DNA of 56,199 nucleotides from Lichenibacterium minor (GTDB lineage Bacteria > Pseudomonadota > Alphaproteobacteria > Rhizobiales > Beijerinckiaceae). Each line of letters opens with the position of its first letter. Within the stretch, counting starts at the first letter, position 1. A program made the translations under genes and the position numbers. This document shows positions 45,160-53,453 of this stretch, piece by piece. Under the pieces are notes generated by a model. That model worked only from the letters and a program-made list of their open reading frames with translations, had not been told where the DNA came from and searched no databases. The stretch is from NCBI RefSeq assembly GCF_004137685.1, contig NZ_QYBB01000029.1, positions 1 through 56,199 on the forward strand, given 5' to 3'.

Positions 45160-46236
45160 ATGTCGATCCGGCCAGCGGTGCTCGGCACCGCGCTGCTCCT
45201 GTCGCTGCTCCGGCCGGCCGCCGCGGCCGACCCCCAGTGGCGGATGGTGCCGACCGAGCCCTACACGCTGAACAACAAGCAGGACGCGCTGGCCTTCGGC
45301 AGCGCCACCGCCGGCCTTTACGGCAACGGCACGGGCCGCATCTACCGCACCGACGACGCCGGCGCCCATTGGCACCTCGCCTGGCACCACCCCGGCACCT
45401 ACGTGCGGGCGCTCGACATGGCCGACGCCGACACCGGCTTCATGGGCAACGTCGGGCCGGGCTACTTCGACGGCGTGACCGACGCGCGCCCGCTCTTCGT
45501 CACCCATGACGGCGGGACCCACTGGGCGCCGGTGGTCCCGGTGTCGGGGCCGCCCGTCACCGGCATCTGCGCCATCGACGTGCTGAAGGTGGACGGGGCG
45601 GTGCGGGCGGTCCGCGCCGGGGGGCGCGTCGGCGGCCCGGCCGGGTTGATGACCTCGCTCGACGGCGGCGCCACCTTCACGGCGCGCGACATGGGCGCGC
45701 TGACGGGCATGATCCTGGACATCCACTTCGTCGATGCCCGGACGGGCTTCATCGCCGGGGCTTCGGCGTCGGACGAGGGCAGGGCGCATGCCCGCATCCT
45801 GAAGACCACGGACGGCGGCGACACGTGGCGGGCGGTGTTCGACTCGCCCCGCGCCGGCGACAACGACTGGAAGCTCGCCTTCCCGAGCGCCCGGGTCGGC
45901 TATGCCAGCATCATGAGCTACGGGGCGCCGGCCGACGAGGCGCGCGGCTACGTCGTCAAGACGGAGGACGGCGGCGAGCATTGGCGCAAACTGGTCGTCA
46001 CGGCGGACCACGGCTGGATCCCCTACGGCATCGCCTTCCTCGACGAGCGGCGCGGCTGGGTGGGGGGCGCCACGGGCGGCTACGAGACGACGGACGGCGG
46101 CGACACCTGGCACCCGGCCCACATGGGGCTGTCCACCAACCGCATCCGCTTCGTGCCGCTGCCCGGCGGCGGCACGCGGGCGCTGGCGATCGGCCACGAC
46201 CTGTTCGCGCTGGACCTGCCGCCCCCGCCGGAATGA
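45160..46236 (+). CDS. Exported Ycf48/BNR-type beta-propeller protein
   Basis: 358 residues with a signal peptide (MSIRPAVLGTALLLSLLRPAAAA). Repeats of the Asp-box/BNR type are visible: IYRTDDAGAHWHLAW, FVTHDGGTHWAPV, MTSLDGGATFTA, ILKTTDGGDTWRAVF, VVKTEDGGEHWRKL, YETTDGGDTWHPA, i.e. six S/T-x-D-G-G-x-x-W blades. Similar propellers help photosystem assembly or bind glycans and proteins; the ligand here is unknown. It acts in the periplasm. Confidence 0.88.
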   Translation: MSIRPAVLGTALLLSLLRPAAAADPQWRMVPTEPYTLNNKQDALAFGSATAGLYGNGTGRIYRTDDAGAHWHLAWHHPGTYVRALDMADADTGFMGNVGPGYFDGVTDARPLFVTHDGGTHWAPVVPVSGPPVTGICAIDVLKVDGAVRAVRAGGRVGGPAGLMTSLDGGATFTARDMGALTGMILDIHFVDARTGFIAGASASDEGRAHARILKTTDGGDTWRAVFDSPRAGDNDWKLAFPSARVGYASIMSYGAPADEARGYVVKTEDGGEHWRKLVVTADHGWIPYGIAFLDERRGWVGGATGGYETTDGGDTWHPAHMGLSTNRIRFVPLPGGGTRALAIGHDLFALDLPPPPE

Positions 46237-46395
46237 CGCCGTGCCGGGCACAGGCGGGCCGGGAACGCGACGGCGCCGCAGAGGTCGACCCGTGCCGCGG
46301 CCCGATCCCCGTGTCGGCGCCCGGAGGCCGTCGCCCGGAACGATCGCTTGAGCGGTCCCGTTGATCCGGACGACGACATCGCGAAAGGCGCAGTC

Positions 46396-47568
46396 ATGAA
46401 AGCTCTTTGCTGGCACGGCAAGAACGACATCCGTTGCGACACCGTCCCGGATCCGAAGATCGAAGACGCCCGCGACGTCATCATCAAGGTGACGAGCTGC
46501 GCCATCTGCGGCTCGGACCTTCATCTGATGGACGGGCTGATGCCCACCATGAAGAGCGGCGACGTCCTCGGCCACGAGTTCATGGGCGAAGTCGTCGAGG
46601 TGGGCCAGGGCTTCACCAAGTTCAAGAAGGGCGACCGCATCGTGGTCCCCTTCAACATCAATTGCGGCCAATGCGACCAGTGCCGGCGCGGCAACTGGTC
46701 GGTCTGCGAGCGGTCGAACCGCAATGCCGAGATGGCGGCCGCGCAGTTCGGCTTCACCACGGCGGGCCTGTTCGGCTATTCGCACCTCACGGGCGGCTAT
46801 GCCGGCGGCCAGGCCGAATACGTGCGCGTGCCGATGGCGGACGTGGCGCCCATGAAGGTGCCCGAGGGCATGACGGACGACGACGTCCTGTTCCTCACCG
46901 ACATCTTCCCCACGGGCTACCAGGGCGCCGAGCACGCCGAGATCAAGCCGGGCGACATCACCGCCATCTGGGGCGTCGGCCCGGTCGGCTATTTCGCCAT
47001 CCAGTCCGCCAAGGTGATGGGCGCCGAGCGCATCATCGCCATCGAGACCGTGCCGGAGCGCATCGCCCTGGCCAGGAAGGCCGGCGCGACGGACATCATC
47101 GACTTCGCCCAGGAGGACGTCTACGAGCGCATCCTCGAGATCTCCAAGGGCAAGGGCGCCGACAGCGTCATCGACTGCGTCGGCATGGAGGCGTCGGGGG
47201 CTCACGGCATCGCCGGCATGGTGGACGCCGTGAAGGAGAAGCTGCTCCCGGCCGAGCGCACGACGGCCCTGGACCAGGCCATCCGCGCCGTGCGGGGCTG
47301 CGGCGTGGTGTCGGTGCCCGGCGTCTATGGCGGTCCGGTGTCGGTCAACATGGGCAGCATCGTGCAGAAGGGCCTGACGATGCGCTCCGGCCAGACGCAT
47401 GTGAAGCGCTACCTGGAGCCCCTGACCAAGCTGATCCAGGACGGCAAGATCGACACGACCTCGCTGATCAGCCATCGCTCGACGAAGCTCGAAGACGGGC
47501 CGGACCTGTACAAGGCCTTCAAGGACAAGAAGGACGGCTGCACCAAGGTCGTGTTCAACCTGTCCTGA
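46396..47568 (+). CDS. Zinc-dependent alcohol dehydrogenase
   Basis: 390 residues from the ATG at 46396, AAAGGCG upstream. Catalytic zinc ligands are C38 (CAICGSD), H60 and E61 (GHEFMGE); structural zinc is bound by C90, C93, C96 and C104. The NAD-binding fold has IWGVGPVGYFAIQSAKVMGAERIIAIE. The length and the GLFGYSHLTGGYAGGQAEYVRVP insert match the formaldehyde dehydrogenase-like glutathione-independent subgroup. It oxidises an alcohol or aldehyde in the cytosol; the substrate cannot be read. Confidence 0.92.
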   Translation: MKALCWHGKNDIRCDTVPDPKIEDARDVIIKVTSCAICGSDLHLMDGLMPTMKSGDVLGHEFMGEVVEVGQGFTKFKKGDRIVVPFNINCGQCDQCRRGNWSVCERSNRNAEMAAAQFGFTTAGLFGYSHLTGGYAGGQAEYVRVPMADVAPMKVPEGMTDDDVLFLTDIFPTGYQGAEHAEIKPGDITAIWGVGPVGYFAIQSAKVMGAERIIAIETVPERIALARKAGATDIIDFAQEDVYERILEISKGKGADSVIDCVGMEASGAHGIAGMVDAVKEKLLPAERTTALDQAIRAVRGCGVVSVPGVYGGPVSVNMGSIVQKGLTMRSGQTHVKRYLEPLTKLIQDGKIDTTSLISHRSTKLEDGPDLYKAFKDKKDGCTKVVFNLS

Positions 47569-47576
47569 TCCACGCC

Positions 47577-47603
47577 GGCCGCCGCCGCGATCGGGCGGCG
47601 GCC
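47577..47603 (+). terminator. Hairpin after the alcohol dehydrogenase gene
   Basis: Perfect 10-bp stem GGCCGCCGCC/GGCGGCGGCC with a 7-base loop, eight bases after the stop codon. No T run follows, so it is only a probable terminator. Confidence 0.5.
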
Positions 47604-47781
47604 ACACTTCGATCCATTCCGAAGAGGGCCCGTTAAGGCGGGGTCCCTATGGTCCGTCGAGCCCGCGGCATCCCGCGCGGGCAACCGGGACGGGTGGTCC
47701 GATGAAGCGGGTCGTCGATTCCTCGCCAGCCTCGGCCTCCGTCCATCGAGCGGGCGCCCGCCCCGCCACACGGTGCCGCCC

Positions 47782-48198
47782 ATGACGGCGGCGGCCCTCG
47801 GGCGGGGGGAGGGCGAGCGTTTCCTGCGCTTCTGCTGCGTCGGCGGCATCGGCTTCTGCGTCGACGCCGCCATGCTCCTGGCCTTCGTGCACCTGCTGGG
47901 GAGCGACCCCATCGTGGCGCGGCTGCCGTCGGCCGCCTGCGGCATCCTGACGACCTTCGAGCTGAACCGGCGCTGGGCCTTCCGCGGCGCCGCGATCCAG
48001 AGCTACGGGGCCGCGCTCGCCGTCTATGTCGGGGTGCAGAGCCTCGGCCTCGCCTGCAACATGGCGGTCTACACGGCCTGCTACCTCCTGCTGCCGCGGC
48101 CGTTCGGCACGCCGCTCGTCTGCCTCGCGGCGGCGGCGGGCACCGCGATGCTGATCAACTACGCGGGGGCGAGCCGGGTGGTGTTCCGGGCGCCCTGA
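47782..48198 (+). CDS. GtrA family membrane protein
   Basis: 138 residues with four predicted membrane helices: FLRFCCVGGIGFCVDAAMLLAFVHLL, ARLPSAACGILTTFELNRRWAF, YGAALAVYVGVQSLGLACNMAVYTACYLLL, VCLAAAAGTAMLINYAGASRVVF. FELNRRWAF and NYAGASRVVF are the typical GtrA loops. These proteins are thought to flip lipid-linked sugars across the inner membrane. Fits the surface-polysaccharide genes elsewhere in the window. Confidence 0.9.
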   Translation: MTAAALGRGEGERFLRFCCVGGIGFCVDAAMLLAFVHLLGSDPIVARLPSAACGILTTFELNRRWAFRGAAIQSYGAALAVYVGVQSLGLACNMAVYTACYLLLPRPFGTPLVCLAAAAGTAMLINYAGASRVVFRAP

Positions 48199-48237
48199 CC
48201 GCCCGCGCCCGTCCCCGCCTCCCGCTCCGCCGGCGGT

Positions 48238-49728
48238 TCAGCCCCCGTGGCGTCCGAGGACCTCGCGCACGGCTTCCACCATCGCGTCCTCGGCGACCGG
48301 GAACTGGGCGCGTTGCCGGAGGTCCAGGTAGTCGGAGCGGTCCTTCGAGCCCTTGGCGAGCTCGGCGCCGAGCACGAGGTCGCGGATCATCACCACCGGG
48401 CCGCCCGCGGCGTCGCGCTCGTTCGATCCCTGCAGCACCGCGCAGGCGCTGTTGCGCTTGTCGGCATATTTGAGCTGGGCGTTCATGCCCGAAGCGCCGA
48501 GGTACAGCTCCGCCCGGATCCCGGCCGCCCGCAGCGCGGTCACCAGGCCCTGGTAGCGGGCCATCTCCCCCTTATCCAGCACCGCCACCACGACGGGGCC
48601 GCGCGGCGCCGACGTGCCCACGAGCGGGCTGCGCACGGCCTTCAGCGCCGCGACCAGCCGCGACACCCCGACGGAGAAGCCCGTGGCCGGCACCGGTTCG
48701 CCGCGGAAGCGGGCCACCAGCCCGTCGTAGCGGCCGCCGCCGCCGACCGAGCCGAAGCGGATCGGCTGGCCGTCCTCGCCCGTGACGGTGAAGAGCAGCT
48801 CGGCTTCGAAGACCGGGCCGGTGTAATATTCGAGGCCCCGCACCACGGAAGGGTCGATCACCACGCAATCGGAGCGCCCCGCGGCCTCGACGAGCGCGGC
48901 GATCTCGGCGAGCTCCGCCACGCCTTCCTCGCCCCGCGCCGAGCCCGCCACGGCGTCCCGAAGGTTGGCCAGCGTGTCGGCCGCCGTCGCCCCCCGCGCC
49001 GCCGTGAAGCCGAGCACGCGGGCGATGGACTCGGGCGGCAGGCCGGCGCCCTTGGTGACGTCCCCGGATTCGTCGCGGCGGCCGGCGCCGAGCAGCGCTT
49101 CGACGCCGGACGGGCCGAGCCGGTCGAGCTTGTCGATGGCGCGCAGCACCACGAGCCGCCGGGCGGCGTCCTCGGGCGCGCCGAGGCCGATCAGCTCCAT
49201 GACGCCGTCGAGCACCTTCCGGTCGTTGACCTTCACGGCGAAGTCGTGCCTGGCGATGCCGAGCCGCTCCAGCGTGTCGGCCGCCATCACGCACATCTCG
49301 GCGTCGGCCGCGATCGACGCCGACCCCACCGTGTCGGCGTCGAACTGCAGGAACTGGCGGAAGCGGCCGGGGCCGGGCTTCTCGTTGCGGAACACCGGGC
49401 CGGACCGGTACGAGCGGTAGGGCTTCGGCAGCGCGTCGTAGCGCTCCGCGACCGAGCGGGCGAGCGGCGCCGTGAGGTCGTAGCGCAGCGACAGCCACTG
49501 GTCGTCGTCGTCCTTGAAGGAGAAGACGCCGGCGTTGGGGCGGTCGAGGTCGGGCAGGAACTTGCCGAGCGCGTCCGTGTATTCGAGGAAGGGCGTTTCC
49601 ACGGCCTCGAAGCCGTACAGCTCGTAGGTGTCGCGAATCGCCGCGGTGATGCGGGCCGTCGCGGCGAGGTCGGCGGGCCCGCGGTCGGCGAGGCCGCGGG
49701 GCAGGCGGGGTTTCGTGAGGTCGGTCAT
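48238..49728 (-). CDS. hisS: Histidyl-tRNA synthetase, alphaproteobacterial type
   Basis: 496 residues. Class II motifs: motif 1 near PFLEYTDALGKFLPD, motif 2 GPVFRNEKPGPGRFRQFLQFDADTVG, HisA loop VRGLEYYTGPVFEA, motif 3 VGVSRLVAALK. The motif 2 loop (FRNEKPGPGRFRQF) differs from the usual HisRS form FRxERPQxGRxRQF, the change known to go with tRNA-His without G-1. The intact tRNA-His in this window is of that form. A dense hairpin element lies between this gene and the upstream aminotransferase. Confidence 0.95.
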   Translation of the reverse strand: MTDLTKPRLPRGLADRGPADLAATARITAAIRDTYELYGFEAVETPFLEYTDALGKFLPDLDRPNAGVFSFKDDDDQWLSLRYDLTAPLARSVAERYDALPKPYRSYRSGPVFRNEKPGPGRFRQFLQFDADTVGSASIAADAEMCVMAADTLERLGIARHDFAVKVNDRKVLDGVMELIGLGAPEDAARRLVVLRAIDKLDRLGPSGVEALLGAGRRDESGDVTKGAGLPPESIARVLGFTAARGATAADTLANLRDAVAGSARGEEGVAELAEIAALVEAAGRSDCVVIDPSVVRGLEYYTGPVFEAELLFTVTGEDGQPIRFGSVGGGGRYDGLVARFRGEPVPATGFSVGVSRLVAALKAVRSPLVGTSAPRGPVVVAVLDKGEMARYQGLVTALRAAGIRAELYLGASGMNAQLKYADKRNSACAVLQGSNERDAAGGPVVMIRDLVLGAELAKGSKDRSDYLDLRQRAQFPVAEDAMVEAVREVLGRHGG

Positions 49729-49742
49729 GGATCCTGAACGAT

Positions 49743-49860
49743 GGGTTTCCGAAGGCCCTCGGCCTTCGGTGGGGTTCGGGGTCGAACCCCGATGAAGCCG
49801 ATGGTCTTTCCTCGAGGCTCTGCCCCGAACCCCGTGAAAGGGCGAGCCCTTCCGAAACCT
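49743..49860. repeat. 118-base imperfect inverted repeat between hisS and the aminotransferase
   Basis: Two 55-base arms (49743-49797 and 49806-49860) are inverted copies, roughly three quarters alike by eye. Each arm also folds on itself: CCGAAGGCC-CTC-GGCCTTCGG (49749-49769) and GGGGTTCG-GGGT-CGAACCCC (49771-49790). It lies in the 5' leader of hisS and after the aminotransferase stop. It resembles repeated intergenic palindromes of Methylobacterium-type genomes and may also end transcription. Confidence 0.75.
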
Positions 49861-49864
49861 TCGA

Positions 49865-51232
49865 TCAATGCAGCGTCGTCAGCAGCCGCTTCAGCTTGTC
49901 GGCGATGTCGCCGATCTGGGTTTCGGAGATGATCAGCGGCGGCGTGAGCGCGATCGTGTCGCCGGTGATCCGCACCATCAGGTCGTGCTCGCGGAAGCAC
50001 CGGTCCATCGCCTCGTAGGCGCGGGCCCCGACCGCATCCGGCCGCGACGCGAGGTCGATCGCGGCGACGAGCCCGACCGTGCGGATGTCGAGGACGTTGG
50101 GCAGGTCGCGCAGGGCATGGATGGCTTCGGCCCAAACGGGCTCCATGCGGAGGACGTGGCCGAACAAGTCCTCGTCCCTGTACACGTCGAGCGCCGCCAG
50201 CGAGGCCGCGCAGGCCAGCGGATGCGCCGAATAGGTGTAGCCGTGGAACAGCTCGATGACGTGCTCCGGCCCGCGCATGAAGGCGTCGTAGATGGGCTTG
50301 CGCACCACGACGCCGCCCATCGGCACCGTGCCGGAGGTGACGCCCTTGGCGAAGCAGATCATGTCCGGGACGACGCCGTAGCGCTCGGCCGCGAAGCCGA
50401 AGCCGAGGCGGCCGAAGCCCGAGATCACCTCGTCGAAGATGAGCAGGATGCCGTGCCGGTCGCAGATGGCGCGCAGCCGCTGCAGGTAGCCCTTCGGCGG
50501 CGGCAGCACCCCCGTCGACCCCGCCATGGGCTCGACGATCACGGCCGCGACGGTGGACGCGTCGTGCAGGGTGACGATGCGCTCGAGTTCGTCGGCGAGG
50601 TGGGCGCCCCAATCCGGCTCGCCCTTCGTGAAGGCCTGTTCCTGGCGGTTGTAGGTGTGGGGCAGGTGGTCGACGCCGGCGAGCAGCGTGCCGAACTGCT
50701 TGCGGTTGGACACGATGCCGCCGACGGAGATGCCGCCGAAGCCGACGCCGTGGTAGCCGCGCTCGCGGCCGATCAGCCGTGTGCGGGTGCCCTGGCCGCG
50801 GACGTTGTTGTACGCGATGGCGATCTTCAGCGCCGTGTCGACGGCTTCGGAGCCGGAATTGGCGAAGAACACGTGGTCGAGGTCGCCCGGCGCCAGCGCG
50901 GCGATGCGGGACGCGACCGAGAAGGCCTTGGGGTGGCCGAACTGGAAGGCGGGGGCGTAGTCGAGCTCCGCCGCCTGGGCCTGGATGGCGGCCACGATGG
51001 GCTCGCGGTTGTGGCCGGCGTTGGTGCACCACAGCCCGGCGGTGCCGTCCATCACGGCACGGCCTTCGGGGGTGAAGTAGAACATGTCCTTCGCCCGCGT
51101 GATCATGCGCGGGTTCTTCTTGAAGGAGCGGTTCGGCGTGAACGGCATCCAGAAAGCTTCGAGATCGTTGGGGATCTCGGCCTGGGGGGCCAGGGAGCCC
51201 GCGGGGCTCGGGGCGGCGGCGGATGGCGGCAT
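49865..51232 (-). CDS. Class III aminotransferase (omega-amino acid:pyruvate type)
   Basis: 455 residues from the ATG at 51232. Fold type I PLP enzyme: FANSGSEAVDTALKIA for cofactor phosphate, E234-P of VIVEPMAGSTGV, D267 in LIFDEVISGFGR, Schiff-base lysine K296 in MICFAKGVTSG. FWMPFTPNRSFKKNPRMITRAKDMFYF at the start is typical of beta-alanine/omega-amino acid:pyruvate transaminases. It moves an amino group between an amine or beta-alanine and pyruvate in the cytosol. Confidence 0.92.
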   Translation of the reverse strand: MPPSAAAPSPAGSLAPQAEIPNDLEAFWMPFTPNRSFKKNPRMITRAKDMFYFTPEGRAVMDGTAGLWCTNAGHNREPIVAAIQAQAAELDYAPAFQFGHPKAFSVASRIAALAPGDLDHVFFANSGSEAVDTALKIAIAYNNVRGQGTRTRLIGRERGYHGVGFGGISVGGIVSNRKQFGTLLAGVDHLPHTYNRQEQAFTKGEPDWGAHLADELERIVTLHDASTVAAVIVEPMAGSTGVLPPPKGYLQRLRAICDRHGILLIFDEVISGFGRLGFGFAAERYGVVPDMICFAKGVTSGTVPMGGVVVRKPIYDAFMRGPEHVIELFHGYTYSAHPLACAASLAALDVYRDEDLFGHVLRMEPVWAEAIHALRDLPNVLDIRTVGLVAAIDLASRPDAVGARAYEAMDRCFREHDLMVRITGDTIALTPPLIISETQIGDIADKLKRLLTTLH

Positions 51233-51371
51233 GGGACGGCTCCCGGGCGGGACAGGTGGCCCCGGCGGACCGGGACGCGCCATCCACCTTACGGCCGGGG
51301 AGCCCGCGAGGGAAGCCGGCTCCCGGCTCCCGGCGCCGACGGCCGGGAAACCCGGCCGCCGGCCCTTCCGG

Positions 51372-51803
51372 TCAGGTGCGGACGTTGGTGACCACGTCCA
51401 CGCTGGCGCGGATGGCGTTGGAATAGGGGCAGATGCCGTGGGTGGCCTCGGTGAGGGTCTTGGCGTCGGCCTCGGACAGGCCGGGCAGGTAGGCGTCGAG
51501 CGCGGCCGTGATGCCGAAGCCGCCTTCCGAGCGCGGACCGATGCCGATCTCGGCCTTCACGGTCGTGCCCTCGGGCACCTTGATCTTGGTCTGCTGCGAG
51601 GCGACCCGCATGGCGCCGAGATAGCAGGCCGAATAGCCGAGAGCGAAGAGCTTTTCAGGGTTGGCGCCGTCGCCGCCCGGGCCGCCGAGCTCCTTCGGCA
51701 GCGTCAGCTGCAGGTCCATCGTCTTGTCGTCGAGGACAGTGCGGCCGTCGCGGCCGCCGCCGTGCGCGGTGGCGGACACTTTGTACTTGGCATCGACCGA
51801 CAT
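51372..51803 (-). CDS. ohr: Organic hydroperoxide resistance protein (Ohr), copy 1
   Basis: 143 residues, full length. The two redox cysteines are C60 (GYSACYLGAM) and C125 (THGICPYSNA); Arg18 and Glu50 that hold the peroxidatic Cys are present. Ohr reduces fatty-acid and other organic hydroperoxides with lipoyl-protein help in the cytosol. The second ohr copy lies 62 bases upstream on the same strand. The repressor OhrR is not seen. Confidence 0.93.
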   Translation of the reverse strand: MSVDAKYKVSATAHGGGRDGRTVLDDKTMDLQLTLPKELGGPGGDGANPEKLFALGYSACYLGAMRVASQQTKIKVPEGTTVKAEIGIGPRSEGGFGITAALDAYLPGLSEADAKTLTEATHGICPYSNAIRASVDVVTNVRT

Positions 51804-51865
51804 GGTGCGTCTCCTGGTGGTGAGGGGCTGGGCATCGACCCTGCGGGGAGGGTCGACGGGGCGCG

Positions 51866-52309
51866 TCAGGCGCCCTGGACGTCGAACTGGACGTCGACGT
51901 TGTCGCGCGTCGCGTGGGAATAGGGGCAGACCACGGTATGGGCCTGCTCGACCAGCTCCTTCAGCTCGGCGGTGGGGATCTTGCCGTCCACCACGGTCAT
52001 CCGCACGGCGAGGCCGAAGCCGCCGCCCTCGCGCGGGCCTATCGACACCGCGCAGGTGACCTCGGCGCCGGTCGCGTCCTTCTTCGCCTGCTTGGCGGCG
52101 AAGTCGAGGGCGCCGCAGAAGCAGGCCGCGTAGCCGGTGGCGAACAGGTGCTCGGGCGTCGTGGTGCCGGGCTTGCCGGGGCCGCCCATCTCCTTCGGCA
52201 CGGACAGCGTCACCGACACGCTGCCGTCATCGGCCTTGCTGACGCCGTTGCGGCCGCCGGTGGCGACGGACTTGGTCGTGAAGAGCGGCTTGATGGTGGC
52301 GATGGCCAT
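51866..52309 (-). CDS. ohr: Organic hydroperoxide resistance protein (Ohr/OsmC), copy 2
   Basis: 147 residues. Conserved Cys are C63 (GYAACFCGAL) and C128 (TVVCPYSHAT), with Arg20 and E53-region (TTPEHLFATGY) in place. It has an extra Cys at C65 and at C86, unlike copy 1. By position it is the first gene of a two-gene unit. The copies are clearly diverged, so an old duplication or two origins. Confidence 0.92.
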   Translation of the reverse strand: MAIATIKPLFTTKSVATGGRNGVSKADDGSVSVTLSVPKEMGGPGKPGTTTPEHLFATGYAACFCGALDFAAKQAKKDATGAEVTCAVSIGPREGGGFGLAVRMTVVDGKIPTAELKELVEQAHTVVCPYSHATRDNVDVQFDVQGA

Positions 52310-52525
52310 GAATGGACTTCCTGGGGTGCCGGGACCGGCCGGACGGCCGGTCGGCGGCGCTTATAGGCCGCGCGCCGGCGCCGGGCCAGACGCCCGGGCC
52401 GGCGTGCAAAGGCAGTACGACGGCGGCCCCTCAGGGGTTGCAGGGCGGCGGCGGGATTTTGAACGGACCGGCGCGGACGGGCCACCCGCCTTGACACCCG
52501 CGGCGCCGGGCTTAAGCCCCGGCGC

Positions 52526-53416
52526 ATGACCCAAGCCACCACCCCCATCCTGCCCGGCCTGTCGGCCGTCGCGGACCGCTACGACGTCGTCCTGTCGGAC
52601 GTGTGGGGCGTGCTGCACGACGGCCAGCGGGCCTTTCCCGGCCCCGCCGCGGCGCTGACGCGCTTCCGCGAGGGCGGCGGCACGGTCGTGCTCATCACCA
52701 ACGCGCCGCGGCCCAACGCGCCGATCCGCGCCCAGCTCGACGCGCTCGGCGTGCCGCGCTCGGCCTACGACGACCTCGTCACATCGGGCGACAGCACGGT
52801 GGCGCTGATCGCCGCGCGGGGCGAGGGGCCCTTCCACCACATCGGCCCCGCGCGCGACCGCGCGCTGATGGACGAGGTCCACGCCAGGACGGGCCGGCGC
52901 CCGGCGCTGGGGGCGCTGCACGAGGCGGCCCACGTGATCTGCTCGGGCCTGTTCGACGACAGGACGGAAACGCCCGACCATTACGAGAGCACCTACGCGG
53001 CCATGCGGGAGCGCGGCGTCGAGATGATCTGCGCCAACCCGGACGTGGTGGTCCATGTGGGGGACCAGCTGATCTTCTGCGCCGGGGCGCTGGCGGAGCG
53101 CTACGAGGCGCTCGGTGGCACCGTCCTCTACGCCGGCAAGCCCCACGCGCCGATCTACGACCTCGCCCTGTCGCTGGCCGCGAAGGCGCGCGGGCGGGAA
53201 GTCGACGCGTCCCGCGTGCTCGCCGTCGGCGACGGCATGCGCACCGACGTGGCGGGCGCGGTGCGCCAGGGCCTCGACTGCCTGTTCGTCACCAACGGCA
53301 TCCACCGCGACGACACGGGCCCCGGCGACGGCACGCTCGACCCCGGCAGGCTTGCGGCCTTCCTCGCCGCCGCGGCGCACCGGCCGACCGTCGCCATGGC
53401 CGACCTCGCATGGTGA
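52526..53416 (+). CDS. HAD-type hydrolase (TIGR01459 family)
   Basis: 296 residues. Class IIA HAD fold like NagD: DVVLSDVWGVLHDG (motif I; the catalytic pair is the Asp of SDVWG and the Asp two residues later is replaced by W in this family), LITNAPRPNAP (motif II), AGKPHAPIYDLAL (motif III Lys), and VGDGMRTDVAGAVRQGL (motif IV). Such proteins are phosphatases of small phosphorylated metabolites in alphaproteobacteria; the substrate is unknown. Convergent with the sugar transferase gene. Confidence 0.88.
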   Translation: MTQATTPILPGLSAVADRYDVVLSDVWGVLHDGQRAFPGPAAALTRFREGGGTVVLITNAPRPNAPIRAQLDALGVPRSAYDDLVTSGDSTVALIAARGEGPFHHIGPARDRALMDEVHARTGRRPALGALHEAAHVICSGLFDDRTETPDHYESTYAAMRERGVEMICANPDVVVHVGDQLIFCAGALAERYEALGGTVLYAGKPHAPIYDLALSLAAKARGREVDASRVLAVGDGMRTDVAGAVRQGLDCLFVTNGIHRDDTGPGDGTLDPGRLAAFLAAAAHRPTVAMADLAW

Positions 53417-53453
53417 GCGCCGGCGAGGGGGTCGCTTCGCGTCCCGCCGCCCG

